Shown here piece after piece: positions 1 to 7,236 of a stretch of DNA of 45,067 nt. The position numbers and the translations under genes are program-made. The DNA is from an uncultured Bacteroides sp. Lineage in GTDB: Bacteria > Bacteroidota > Bacteroidia > Bacteroidales > Bacteroidaceae. Within the stretch, counting starts at the first letter, position 1. The number at the start of each line of letters is the position of its first letter. The stretch spans positions 1-45,067 of the forward strand of contig NZ_CANRPM010000019.1 in NCBI RefSeq assembly GCF_947632445.1, written 5' to 3'. Under the pieces are notes generated by a model. The model had not been told where the DNA came from. It did not search any database and was given only the letters and a program-made list of their open reading frames with translations.

Positions 1-2
1 TC

Positions 3-68
3 TCCATCGGCACGGAACACATCGACGATATTCTCACCGACCTGCGACAGGCTTTCGATAAAATCTAA
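3..68 (+). CDS. C-terminal end of a probable O-acetylhomoserine sulfhydrylase (partial)
   Basis: Only the last 21 codons lie in the window. They are open from the left edge and read SIGTEHIDDILTDLRQAF followed by DKI and a TAA stop. The phrase S-[IV]-G-x-E-x-[IV]-D-D-[IL]-[LI]-x-D-L-x-Q-A is the usual C-terminus of PLP-dependent Cys/Met-metabolism enzymes, and O-acetylhomoserine sulfhydrylases in Bacteroides end this way. Seen: the short match and the stop. Inferred: the enzyme identity; cystathionine gamma-synthase-like relatives share this tail. The PLP lysine and the rest of the fold lie outside the window. The next gene is on the opposite strand and converges with it, with a 65-base gap. 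Confidence 0.5.
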   Translation, partial: SIGTEHIDDILTDLRQAFDKI

Positions 69-133
69 GGGGTTATCTTAAAAACAAAAATGTGCAGAGG
101 CTGTCTCGACCCAAACCGTCGGGGCGGCCTTTC

Positions 134-1021
134 TTACGCCTCCCGTTTCCCGCCCGATACGATCGCATTCACCTCCTCCGCAGTCCGGCTGAAAGGGCCA
201 TGCGACTGGAGTTTGAGGGTGCACATGGCGGCGGCGAAGCATCCGGCCTCCCGATAGGAGGCACCCCGGCTGCGCTTGTACAGGTAGCCCGCCATGTAGG
301 TATCGCCGCATCCGGTGGCGTCCACCACCTGTAAGGTGGGATAGGCGGGGATGTCGTAGAACTGTCCGCCGCTGTAGATGAGCGAACCTTTGTCGCCCAA
401 GGTCAGGAGCACCGTCTTCACGCCCCAATCAGCGATGAGCAGGGCGGCCTCGTGCGGCTCGCGGCATCCGGTCAGCACTTCCATCTCGCTCTCGTTGGCC
501 TTCAGCGTGTGGATGTACTTCAGGGCCTCGCGCTTCTCCACCCAGTCTACGGGGAACACTTTTTCGTCTTCCACCTTGCGCAGGAAGCCTTGTACGTCGG
601 CGGACAGTATGCTCCGCGCGGCCAGATGGCGGATGACCTCCGGCGAAAAGTCACCGGCCAGCAGGGTGCCCAGATGGATGATGTCGGCCTTCACGTCTTT
701 CAAGTCTTCGACGCGGAAGGGGTCGGCCTGTGCGGTGACCCGCTGGCGGCGCTCGTTGGGGTTGTCGCCATAGATGTTCTCGAAGGTGTGGGAATGCGTC
801 GTGGGCACCCACTTCACTTCGATGCCTTCGCGCGCGATGTCTTCCGCCACCGCCTTGTCTTCTTCGGCCAAGGCGCTGACCAGCAGGAAGTTGTCGGCTC
901 CGAGGCGGCTGACGGCTTTCGCGAAATAGAAGGCCGTCCCTCCGGGCATGTAGACGGTATTACTGGGGGTTACTATTTTATCGCGGGTGATATACCCGAT
1001 GCAGCATAATGTATGGTTCAT
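134..1021 (-). CDS. PfkB-family carbohydrate kinase
   Basis: A ribokinase/PfkB-type sugar or nucleoside kinase of 295 residues, the usual size. The C-terminal PfkB signature is present as DATGCGDTYMAGY; Asp240 in GCGD would be the catalytic base, and Cys replaces the common Ala of GAGD. The N-terminal Gly-Gly region (MPGGTAFYFAKAVSRLG, near residue 30) is the substrate-side motif. The substrate cannot be read from the sequence. An upstream in-frame Met would give 312 residues, but the ATG at 1021 starts directly with the conserved first strand (NHTLCCIGYITRD) and has a purine-rich AAAGAAAG just before it, so it is preferred. The S41 protease gene lies upstream on the same strand with a gap of about 76 bases, so cotranscription is possible. 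Confidence 0.85.
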   Translation of the reverse strand: MNHTLCCIGYITRDKIVTPSNTVYMPGGTAFYFAKAVSRLGADNFLLVSALAEEDKAVAEDIAREGIEVKWVPTTHSHTFENIYGDNPNERRQRVTAQADPFRVEDLKDVKADIIHLGTLLAGDFSPEVIRHLAARSILSADVQGFLRKVEDEKVFPVDWVEKREALKYIHTLKANESEMEVLTGCREPHEAALLIADWGVKTVLLTLGDKGSLIYSGGQFYDIPAYPTLQVVDATGCGDTYMAGYLYKRSRGASYREAGCFAAAMCTLKLQSHGPFSRTAEEVNAIVSGGKREA

Positions 1022-1097
1022 CTTTCTTTTTTCTGTTTTTCGGGCCGTAAAGGTACATATTTTTTGGTTCAAGTCCCGAAAAGTCCGATACTTTGTT

Positions 1098-2507
1098 TCA
1101 TTTTCCTGTCAAATTGTCTGAAGGGACTTCACGGGCCGGCACGATGCGGGCGGCCTTCGCCTTGTCGGCAATGGAAGTTCTTACGACGAGCATAGGGGGC
1201 GTGGGCGGCGTGCGGGTGACGGTCTCGATGGCGGGGAAAGCGCCCGTCGCCATGTGCACCAGGACGGGCCGGAGCAGGGGGTCCGTCTCCGTGCCCAGCT
1301 CGCCCAGAGGGAGTCCGTAGGCCTCCGAGCAGGGGTAGTCGGGGGGCAGCCCTTCGGCATCGTAGTCCTTGTAGCCCTCGGCATTACTCAGGTAGTAGGT
1401 GGTCAGCCACAGTTCGAGTTCGGAATAGCGGTCGTCGGTGTAGAGCGACTGGGCCACGTTCTTGCCGAATGTCGCCTGCCCCACCTGATAGAGCCGGCCG
1501 GCCATGTAGGGAGCCAGGCAGTTGATGACGATTTCCGAGGCCGAGGCCGTCTGGCCGGAAGTGATGACGTAGAGGTTCCGATAGCCCGGCGCGCTCCCTC
1601 CGGGCAGCAGGGCGGCGTCGAAGGTGTAGGTTCGGGGCTCGCCCGACTTGTCGTTTCCGGTCATGGAGAGCATCGTCCGGCCCAGGGCGTCGGGCGGGGC
1701 CAGCAGGGTGGCGACGGCCTGTGCGGTGGACACGTACCCGCCGGGGTTGTAGCGCAAGTCCAGGATGATGTCGTCGGGCTGTGCGGCGGCCAGCCGGCTG
1801 TAGAGCGCCTGCCACTGCGCGATGTCGTCGTCCTGCCCGAACTCGTTGTAGAGGATGTAGGCGGCCCTGCGCGTCCCCGTGTCGAGCAGGCTTGTCTTGA
1901 GCAGGTTGTGCATCTCGACGAGGCGCGGAGCGGGCATCTCCACCCTTCCGAGGGTGTCTATCCGGCTCGTTTCGGCATGATAGGTTCCGAGGAGGAAGGT
2001 GTGTGCCCTCGTCGGGCGGGCGACGTACTCGGTGTAGTCGTCGGGGCGGATGGCCGCATCGTCGGCCCCGATAATCAGGTCGCCGCGCTTCAGCCCCGCT
2101 TCTTCGGCAGGTGACCCCGGCTGCGTGTAGAGCACCTGCATGACGTAGCCGTTCTGCGTCGTCTGCAGCAGGGCGACTTCAAATCCGAAGGTGGGCCGCT
2201 CGCTCAGCGCACGGGTGTCGGCGGTGCTCACCGAGTCGATGTGCGAATAGGTCGCCCCGTTCTTTCCGTCCTTTTCGGACACCACGCTCTTCAGAAACTC
2301 GGCGGGTTTCTGGAAGAAGTTCAATTCGCTTTCCTCCGGCAGGTCCCGGTAGTACAGGTAATCCTGCTGCATGGTGGTATAAATCCAGTTCTGGGCACCC
2401 ACCAAGGCATAGTATTCCCCGCTACGATCCTGCCAGCACGATGTGAAAGCGGCCGCCCCTATCAGGCAGGAGGCTATCGTCAGGTAGAAAGGTTTTGCTC
2501 GTTTCAT
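1098..2507 (-). CDS. S41-family (C-terminal processing) peptidase, lipoprotein
   Basis: A serine protease of 469 residues predicted to be anchored in the envelope. The N-terminus, MKRAKPFYLTIASCLIGAAA then FTSC, is a lipoprotein signal with the lipid-modified Cys at about 24. A PDZ-like segment covers roughly residues 105-155 (GSPAEEAGLKRGDLIIG). The S41 core begins with ILDLRYNPGG (248-257). The catalytic serine is probably Ser322 in TSGQTASASE, and the general base Lys349 in TFGKN. Tail-specific proteases of this kind cleave C-terminal regions of periplasmic or outer-membrane proteins; the target here is unknown. A longer frame to 2591 runs through the promoter at 2530-2560, so the ATG at 2507 is chosen. 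Confidence 0.88.
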   Translation of the reverse strand: MKRAKPFYLTIASCLIGAAAFTSCWQDRSGEYYALVGAQNWIYTTMQQDYLYYRDLPEESELNFFQKPAEFLKSVVSEKDGKNGATYSHIDSVSTADTRALSERPTFGFEVALLQTTQNGYVMQVLYTQPGSPAEEAGLKRGDLIIGADDAAIRPDDYTEYVARPTRAHTFLLGTYHAETSRIDTLGRVEMPAPRLVEMHNLLKTSLLDTGTRRAAYILYNEFGQDDDIAQWQALYSRLAAAQPDDIILDLRYNPGGYVSTAQAVATLLAPPDALGRTMLSMTGNDKSGEPRTYTFDAALLPGGSAPGYRNLYVITSGQTASASEIVINCLAPYMAGRLYQVGQATFGKNVAQSLYTDDRYSELELWLTTYYLSNAEGYKDYDAEGLPPDYPCSEAYGLPLGELGTETDPLLRPVLVHMATGAFPAIETVTRTPPTPPMLVVRTSIADKAKAARIVPAREVPSDNLTGK

Positions 2508-2529
2508 AAGTTCCCATTTGGTTCCGCCG

Positions 2530-2560
2530 CAAAGATAGTGCAAAGCGGGGGAAGTACAAA
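2530..2560 (-). promoter_or_regulatory. Bacteroides-type promoter for the S41 peptidase gene
   Basis: On the minus strand, TTTG (2560-2557), a 19-base spacer and TATCTTTG (2537-2530) give an exact match to the Bacteroides consensus. The start codon lies 22 bases downstream. The spacer and the flank upstream of it strongly resemble the promoter at 39159-39189. Confidence 0.8.
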
Positions 2561-2591
2561 GCGAAAAACCAAGTTTTCCACCCCGGCGCAA

Positions 2592-3216
2592 GCCTTGCCG
2601 AGAGCCGCCGGCCGGCTCCCCGATGCTTCTCCCGCTGCCGGCGTAATGCCGTCCCTAAGTACGCCTCGCGGGTTTTTTGCCTCCCAATGTTCTTGTTTGT
2701 CGACTATGCAAAGTTAGGCATAAAATTTCAAACATGCAATACCCCGACGAAAAAAATCCGCACTTTTCCCTTTTTTTCCGCCGCCCGTGACAGTGTGACA
2801 ACGTGACAATTACCCAAATGAGCTTTTCCACTTCCGACCCCCAAAAGTGTGTTAAAAATTTTAATACTATATATATTATATATATATTATATATATAATA
2901 TATATAGTATTAATTGTAACATCCACTTCCAAAAAACCGATTTTAGGTAATTGTCACGTTGTCACGTTGTCACACTGTCACGCCTGAGCAGACATCAACA
3001 GGCTGATACCGAAGACTTTGCAGATATTCCTTCCTCCGCCGGAGCGGCAGACGGGAAAAAAACGACGCACCGCGCCCCCGACGCGCCCCGCCACCGAAAC
3101 CGCCGCTTTCCGCCCGCGAACAGGTCGCGCAGCGCATTGAAAATCAACGGATTGTAATTTTTAACACGAAATCCCGATTTTATTAACAGATTTTCACCGA
3201 ATACGAATACCCCGTT
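2592..3216. other. Long intergenic region between divergent genes, with no convincing gene
   Basis: About 625 bases. Weak open frames here have no recognisable domain and run through palindromes, so none is called. The left part is GC-rich with short dyads around 2600-2650 (for example GCCGCCGGCCGGC). A TAACTTTG with a poor upstream box is present on the minus strand near 2710. The middle is the nested palindrome described separately. The right part, up to the promoter at 3217, is featureless. Confidence 0.5.
2787..2981. repeat. Large nested palindrome with GTGACAAC iterations
   Basis: The outer left arm (2787-2814) is built of octamer steps GTGACAGT, GTGACAAC, GTGACAAT and then TACC. The outer right arm (2946-2981) is its reverse complement with one extra octamer. 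Between them, 2861-2913 is a perfect AT-rich palindrome with 26-base arms around one central base. A direct repeat TCCACTTCC occurs on both sides of the centre (about 2827 and 2922). All of this is read directly. The function is unknown: a cruciform, a replication or primase-type site, or the relic of a mobile element are all possible. Confidence 0.85.
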
Positions 3217-3248
3217 TTTGGCGGGTCGGAAGAAAGTCCCTATCTTTG
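3217..3248 (+). promoter_or_regulatory. Bacteroides-type promoter for the DUF5063 operon
   Basis: TTTG at 3217-3220, a 20-base spacer and TATCTTTG at 3241-3248. It would give a 5' leader of about 125 bases before the ATG at 3381 and probably drives the three genes up to 5791. Confidence 0.75.
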
Positions 3249-3380
3249 CTTTGTCGACAAGGGAAAACCGACGGATGCCGGCCCGGCGCGCTTCCCGAAA
3301 CGAGAGAATGAACACGGGTAACGAACACAAAATGAGAACGAAACAGAAGGATGAGAGGAATTGAAACAAGGGGAAAACGG

Positions 3381-3923
3381 ATGAAGAAAGACCGCCAAAC
3401 GATATTCGACAGCAACGTGATAGAGTTCGTCACGGTGGCGGCAGAGTTCTGCAAGTTCATCGAACAGGCGGAAGGCCGGAAACGTGCCGACTTCGTGGAC
3501 ACCGCGCTGAAGCTGCTTCCCCTGCTCTACCTGAAGGCCGAGCTGCTGCCGCCCTGCGAGGAGGCGGGCGACGAACCCCCTGAGACGTTCGTCACCGAAG
3601 AGACATACGAGGTCGTCCGCATGACCCTGGCAGCCGTCATGGGAAGCCGCGACGACTACCTCGACGTCTTCGTCGACGACATGAAGTACAGCGACCGGCC
3701 CATCGCCCGAACCGTCTCGGAAGACCTGGCCGACATCTACCAGGACATCAAGGACTTCGTCTTCGTCTTCCGCCTCGGACTGAACGAGACGATGAACGAC
3801 GCACTGGCCATCTGCCGCGAGAACTTCCGCCTCTACTGGGGGCAGAAGTTAGTGAACACCCTGCGGGCCCTCCACGACGCGAAGTACGGCAGCCTGCCGC
3901 AGGAGGAGGAGGCCGAAAACTGA
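3381..3923 (+). CDS. DUF5063 domain protein
   Basis: A 180-residue, acidic, largely helical cytoplasmic protein with no signal peptide. The start MKKDRQTIFDSNVIEFVTVA and the core (FVDTALKLLPLLYLKAELLP; YEDVRMTL-like; LADIYQDIKDFVFVFRLG) match the DUF5063 family as found in Bacteroidales. Its biochemical role is not known. It is the first gene of an operon: a 3'-5' exonuclease gene follows after 36 bases and an rRNA methyltransferase after that, which suggests but does not prove an RNA-related role. The frame extends upstream to 3351, but MKKD at 3381 is the family start. Confidence 0.8.
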   Translation: MKKDRQTIFDSNVIEFVTVAAEFCKFIEQAEGRKRADFVDTALKLLPLLYLKAELLPPCEEAGDEPPETFVTEETYEVVRMTLAAVMGSRDDYLDVFVDDMKYSDRPIARTVSEDLADIYQDIKDFVFVFRLGLNETMNDALAICRENFRLYWGQKLVNTLRALHDAKYGSLPQEEEAEN

Positions 3924-3959
3924 CCCCGCAAGCCCGAAAAAACGAAAGAGAGAACGACT

Positions 3960-4628
3960 ATGATGATAAGACGAACCATCGGAAAAGAGGAACTGAGCGG
4001 ACTTCCAAAAGCCGTCTTTCCCGGAAAAATACACGTAGCGGACACGCCCGAAGAGGCGGAGAAGGCGGCGGAATACCTGAAAAGCCGGCCGATCGTGGGC
4101 ATCGACACCGAGACGCGCCCCAACTTCAGCAAGGGCCGCATGCACAAGGTGGCGCTGCTACAGGCCTCGACCGAAGACCGGTGCTTCCTCTTCCGGCTGA
4201 ACCTCACGGGGCTGACCCTGCCCGTCATCCGGCTGCTGGAAAGCCCGCACATCGTCAAGGTGGGCCTCTCGCTGCACGACGACTTCATGATGCTGCACCG
4301 GCGGGCACCCTTCGAACCCCGCGCCTGCGTGGAGCTGCAGGAATACGTCCGCCCCTTCGGCATCCGGGACATGAGCCTTCAGAAAATCTACGCCAACCTG
4401 TTCGGCGGGCGAATATCGAAATCGCAGCAGCTGAGCAACTGGGAGGCCGAAACACTGACCCAGCCCCAGCAGCTCTATGCCGCCACCGATGCCTGGGCAT
4501 GCCTCAACATCTACCGGAAACTGGAAGAGCTGAAGCAGACGGGCGACTTCGAGATTGAAAGCCAAGACATTGAGAACGAACAAAAAACGATGAATTCACA
4601 CGAAACGCCATGTACAGAATCTATTTGA
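3960..4628 (+). CDS. DEDDy-type 3'-5' exonuclease domain protein (RNase D-like)
   Basis: A 222-residue protein made of a single exonuclease domain. The DEDDy metal-binding residues are visible: Asp49 and Glu51 in GIDTETRP, Asp107 in GLSLHDDF, and Tyr173 with Asp177 in YAATDAW. It has no HRDC domain, so it is shorter than RNase D and nearer to the Bacteroidetes small 3'-5' exonucleases. It probably trims RNA 3' ends, though DNA as substrate is not excluded. A second Met follows the first directly, so the start could be 3963. The 3' end overlaps the next gene by 19 bases, which points to translational coupling. Confidence 0.85.
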   Translation: MMIRRTIGKEELSGLPKAVFPGKIHVADTPEEAEKAAEYLKSRPIVGIDTETRPNFSKGRMHKVALLQASTEDRCFLFRLNLTGLTLPVIRLLESPHIVKVGLSLHDDFMMLHRRAPFEPRACVELQEYVRPFGIRDMSLQKIYANLFGGRISKSQQLSNWEAETLTQPQQLYAATDAWACLNIYRKLEELKQTGDFEIESQDIENEQKTMNSHETPCTESI

Positions 4629-5791
4629 AACCGGGCAAGGAAGAGTCGCTGAAACGTTTTCACCCCTGGATGTTTTCGGGAGCCATCGCCCGCATGGACG
4701 GCGAGCCGGAGGAAGGCGAAGTGGTGGAAATCTACACCGCCCAAAAGGAATTCATCGCCAAAGGACACTTCCAGATAGGAAGCATCGCCGTGCGCGTCCT
4801 CACCTTCCGCCAGGACGAAGCCATCGACCGGGACTTCTGGAAGCGGCGTCTGGCCGCAGCCCGCGACATGCGGCGCAGCATCGGCATCGCCCGGCGGGCC
4901 GACAACGACACCTACCGCCTGGTGCACGGCGAAGGCGACAGCCTGCCGGGACTCGTCGTCGACGTGTACGGCCGCACGGCCGTGATGCAGGCCCACTCGG
5001 CCGGCATGCACGTCGATCGCATGACCATCGCCGAAGCACTGGCCGAAGTGATGGAAGGCGAGATAGACAACATCTACTACAAGTCGGAGACCACCCTCCC
5101 CTTCAAGGCCGACCTCTACCCCGAAAACGGCTTCCTGAAGGGCGGAAGCGCCGACAACATCGCCACCGAATACGGCCTGAACTTCCACATCGACTGGCTG
5201 AAGGGGCAGAAGACGGGGTTCTTCATCGACCAGCGCGAGAACCGCGTCCTGCTGGAGCGCTATGCCGGGGGACGCAGCGTGCTGAACATGTTCTGCTACA
5301 CGGGCGGCTTCTCGGTCTACGCCATGCGCGGAGGAGCCTCGCTGGTCCACTCGGTAGACAGTTCGGCCCGCGCCATCGAGCTTACGAACCGGAACATCGC
5401 GCTGAACTTCCCCGACGACCCGCGCCATGCCGCCTATGCCGAAGACGCCTTCAAGTACCTGGAGCGCATGGGCGACCGCTACGACCTGATCGTCTTAGAC
5501 CCGCCCGCCTTCGCCAAGCACCGCGACGCCCTGCGGAATGCCCTCCAGGGCTACCGTAAGCTGAACGTGAAGGCCTTCGAGAAAATCAGGCCGGGAGGCA
5601 TCCTGTTCACCTTCTCGTGCTCGCAGGCCGTCAGCAAGGAAAACTTCCGCACGGCCGTGTTTACGGCGGCAGCCCTGTCGGGACGACGTGTGCGCATCCT
5701 CCACCAGCTCACGCAGGCGGCCGACCACCCCGTGAACATCTACCACCCCGAAGGAGAGTATCTGAAAGGACTGGTGCTGTACGTGGAATAG
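4610..5791 (+). CDS. Class I SAM-dependent rRNA methyltransferase, RlmI/RlmK-like
   Basis: A 393-residue enzyme with an N-terminal PUA-like domain (about 1-80: YLKPGKEESLKRFHPWMFSG) and a C-terminal Rossmann methyltransferase. The SAM-binding motif is LNMFCYTGGFSVYA, and the catalytic-pocket motif IV is LIVLDPPAFAKH. The FTFSCSQAV segment carries the conserved SCS. These features match the family that forms m5C1962 of 23S rRNA (RlmI). The exact target in this species is inferred. It is last in its operon and overlaps the exonuclease gene. A weak CCCTCTT/AAGAGGG hairpin without a good T-run follows at about 5797-5834. Confidence 0.88.
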   Translation: MYRIYLKPGKEESLKRFHPWMFSGAIARMDGEPEEGEVVEIYTAQKEFIAKGHFQIGSIAVRVLTFRQDEAIDRDFWKRRLAAARDMRRSIGIARRADNDTYRLVHGEGDSLPGLVVDVYGRTAVMQAHSAGMHVDRMTIAEALAEVMEGEIDNIYYKSETTLPFKADLYPENGFLKGGSADNIATEYGLNFHIDWLKGQKTGFFIDQRENRVLLERYAGGRSVLNMFCYTGGFSVYAMRGGASLVHSVDSSARAIELTNRNIALNFPDDPRHAAYAEDAFKYLERMGDRYDLIVLDPPAFAKHRDALRNALQGYRKLNVKAFEKIRPGGILFTFSCSQAVSKENFRTAVFTAAALSGRRVRILHQLTQAADHPVNIYHPEGEYLKGLVLYVE

Positions 5792-5916
5792 AAAAGCCCT
5801 CTTCTCCCCCTGGAAAAAGAGGATGAAAGAGGGTAAAAGTGTTAATTAGTGCTAACAAACCGCAGATTTATGCTCGATTATTATGTTTTAGAACATATCT
5901 TTCATACATTTGCATC

Positions 5917-5985
5917 GTGTTTTTCATGGTATTAGATTTAAGGTTATAAAGATTGGGTGTCTGGGATAGATACCCTTCTTTTTTA
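5917..5985 (+). ncRNA. Candidate small RNA with its own promoter and terminator
   Basis: A TACATTTG box lies at 5905-5912, although its upstream box is poor. It is followed by GTGTTTTTCATGGTATTAGA, then TTTAAGGTTA, and by a terminator: GGGTGTCT (5955-5962), a five-base loop, AGATACCC (5968-5975) and TTCTTTTTT. No open frame is present and both neighbouring genes converge on this gap, so it is not a leader. The TTTTCATGGTATTAGATTTAAG segment looks familiar as a recurrent intergenic sequence in Bacteroides genomes; that is recollection, not a search result. Confidence 0.55.
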
Positions 5986-6059
5986 TATATACCCCTCCGG
6001 CATCCTTCCATTCCATTACAATCATTACGAATGAGAATTACCCGAAAGCCCTTCTCCGC

Positions 6060-6515
6060 TCACTCCCGGTTCATCAGCCTCTGCTCGGCCATGCGCTCGT
6101 ATCGGGTTCCGGGACGGCCGTAGTTGGCATACGGATAGATGGAGATGCCTCCCCTCGGAGTGAAGAAGCCCGTCACCTCGATATACTTGGGGTTCATCAG
6201 GCGGATGAGATCCTTCATAATGATGTTCACACAGTCTTCGTGGAAGGCGCCGTGATTACGGAAGCTGAAGAGATAGAGCTTGAGGCTCTTGCTCTCCACC
6301 ATCTTCACGTCGGGGATGTAGGAGATGCGGATTTCGGCAAAATCGGGCTGGCCCGTGATGGGGCACAGGCTGGTGAATTCGGGGCAGTTGAAGCGCACCC
6401 AGTAGTCGTTTCCGGGGTGCTTGTTGTCGAAGGCTTCGAGCACTTCGGGGGCATAATCCTGCCGATATTCGGTCTTTCGGCCCAGCAGGGTCAGTTGGTC
6501 TTTCAGTTCGGTCAT
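6060..6515 (-). CDS. queF: NADPH-dependent 7-cyano-7-deazaguanine reductase QueF
   Basis: Reduces preQ0 to preQ1 in queuosine biosynthesis. At 151 residues it is the short, type I form. The active site is visible: Cys51 and Asp58 in [14 protein letters not shown], and the family motif [20 protein letters not shown]. The start [13 protein letters not shown] is typical. It follows queC by 12 bases on the same strand, so preQ0 synthesis and reduction are encoded together. queD and queE, needed for earlier steps, are not in the window. Confidence 0.95.
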   Translation of the reverse strand: MTELKDQLTLLGRKTEYRQDYAPEVLEAFDNKHPGNDYWVRFNCPEFTSLCPITGQPDFAEIRISYIPDVKMVESKSLKLYLFSFRNHGAFHEDCVNIIMKDLIRLMNPKYIEVTGFFTPRGGISIYPYANYGRPGTRYERMAEQRLMNRE

Positions 6516-6527
6516 GGTTCGGATGGT

Positions 6528-7208
6528 TTAAAGAGATTTCTTTTTCATATACAAGTCCTTGTTCGCCAGATAGTTCTCCAATCCCTCCCGGCGTAATTTA
6601 CAGGCCGGACAATGCCCGCACCCGTCTCCGGGAATGCCGTTATAGCAGGTCATCGTCTCGTGGCGCACGAGGTCGAGCACTCCCAGCTCGTCGGCCAGCG
6701 CCCAAGTCTCGGCCTTGTCTATCCACATCAGCGGCGTGTGGATGACGAACTGCTCCTCCATCGCCAGGTTCAGCGTCACGTTGAGCGACTTGATGAAGGC
6801 ATCCCGGCAATCGGGATAGCCGCTGAAATCGGTCTGCGATACCCCCGTCACCAAGTGGCTGATGCCCCGCTCGCGGGCATAGACGGCGGCAATGCTCAGG
6901 AAGAAGAGGTTACGGCCCGGCACGAAGGTATTGGGCACGCCGTTCAGGGGCTTCTCCTGGTCCATCACCATCGAAGTATCGGTCAGCGAATTACGGCCCA
7001 GCCGGCCGATGAACGACACATCCATCACGTCGAATGCCACACCGGCCTTCGCGGCAATCTGCCTCGCCAACTCCACTTCCTTTTGATGTTTCTGCCCGTA
7101 GAGGAAGCTCAGGGCAGCCACATTCTTAAATTCACGCTTGGCCCAGAAGAGGCAGGTGGTCGAGTCCTGCCCTCCGCTGAACACCACTAAAGCTGTATCA
7201 CGGTTCAT
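6528..7208 (-). CDS. queC: 7-cyano-7-deazaguanine synthase QueC
   Basis: Converts 7-carboxy-7-deazaguanine to preQ0 using ATP and ammonia. The 226-residue protein has the PP-loop SGGQDS at residues 11-16 and the C-terminal zinc-binding cysteine set [19 protein letters not shown]. Length and both motifs match the family closely. The fadL-like gene lies 28 bases upstream on the same strand, so queC and queF may be transcribed from the promoter at 8579-8609 unless a weaker internal one exists. No good promoter is seen in the 28-base gap. Confidence 0.96.
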   Translation of the reverse strand: MNRDTALVVFSGGQDSTTCLFWAKREFKNVAALSFLYGQKHQKEVELARQIAAKAGVAFDVMDVSFIGRLGRNSLTDTSMVMDQEKPLNGVPNTFVPGRNLFFLSIAAVYARERGISHLVTGVSQTDFSGYPDCRDAFIKSLNVTLNLAMEEQFVIHTPLMWIDKAETWALADELGVLDLVRHETMTCYNGIPGDGCGHCPACKLRREGLENYLANKDLYMKKKSL

Positions 7209-7236
7209 ATATGAAGAATTTTTTTTGATATGTTAC

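Noticed and set aside
2995..3502. Minus-strand frames of 102-124 codons before the DUF5063 gene
   Set aside because: They cross the promoter and the start of the DUF5063 gene and show no domain or conserved pattern.
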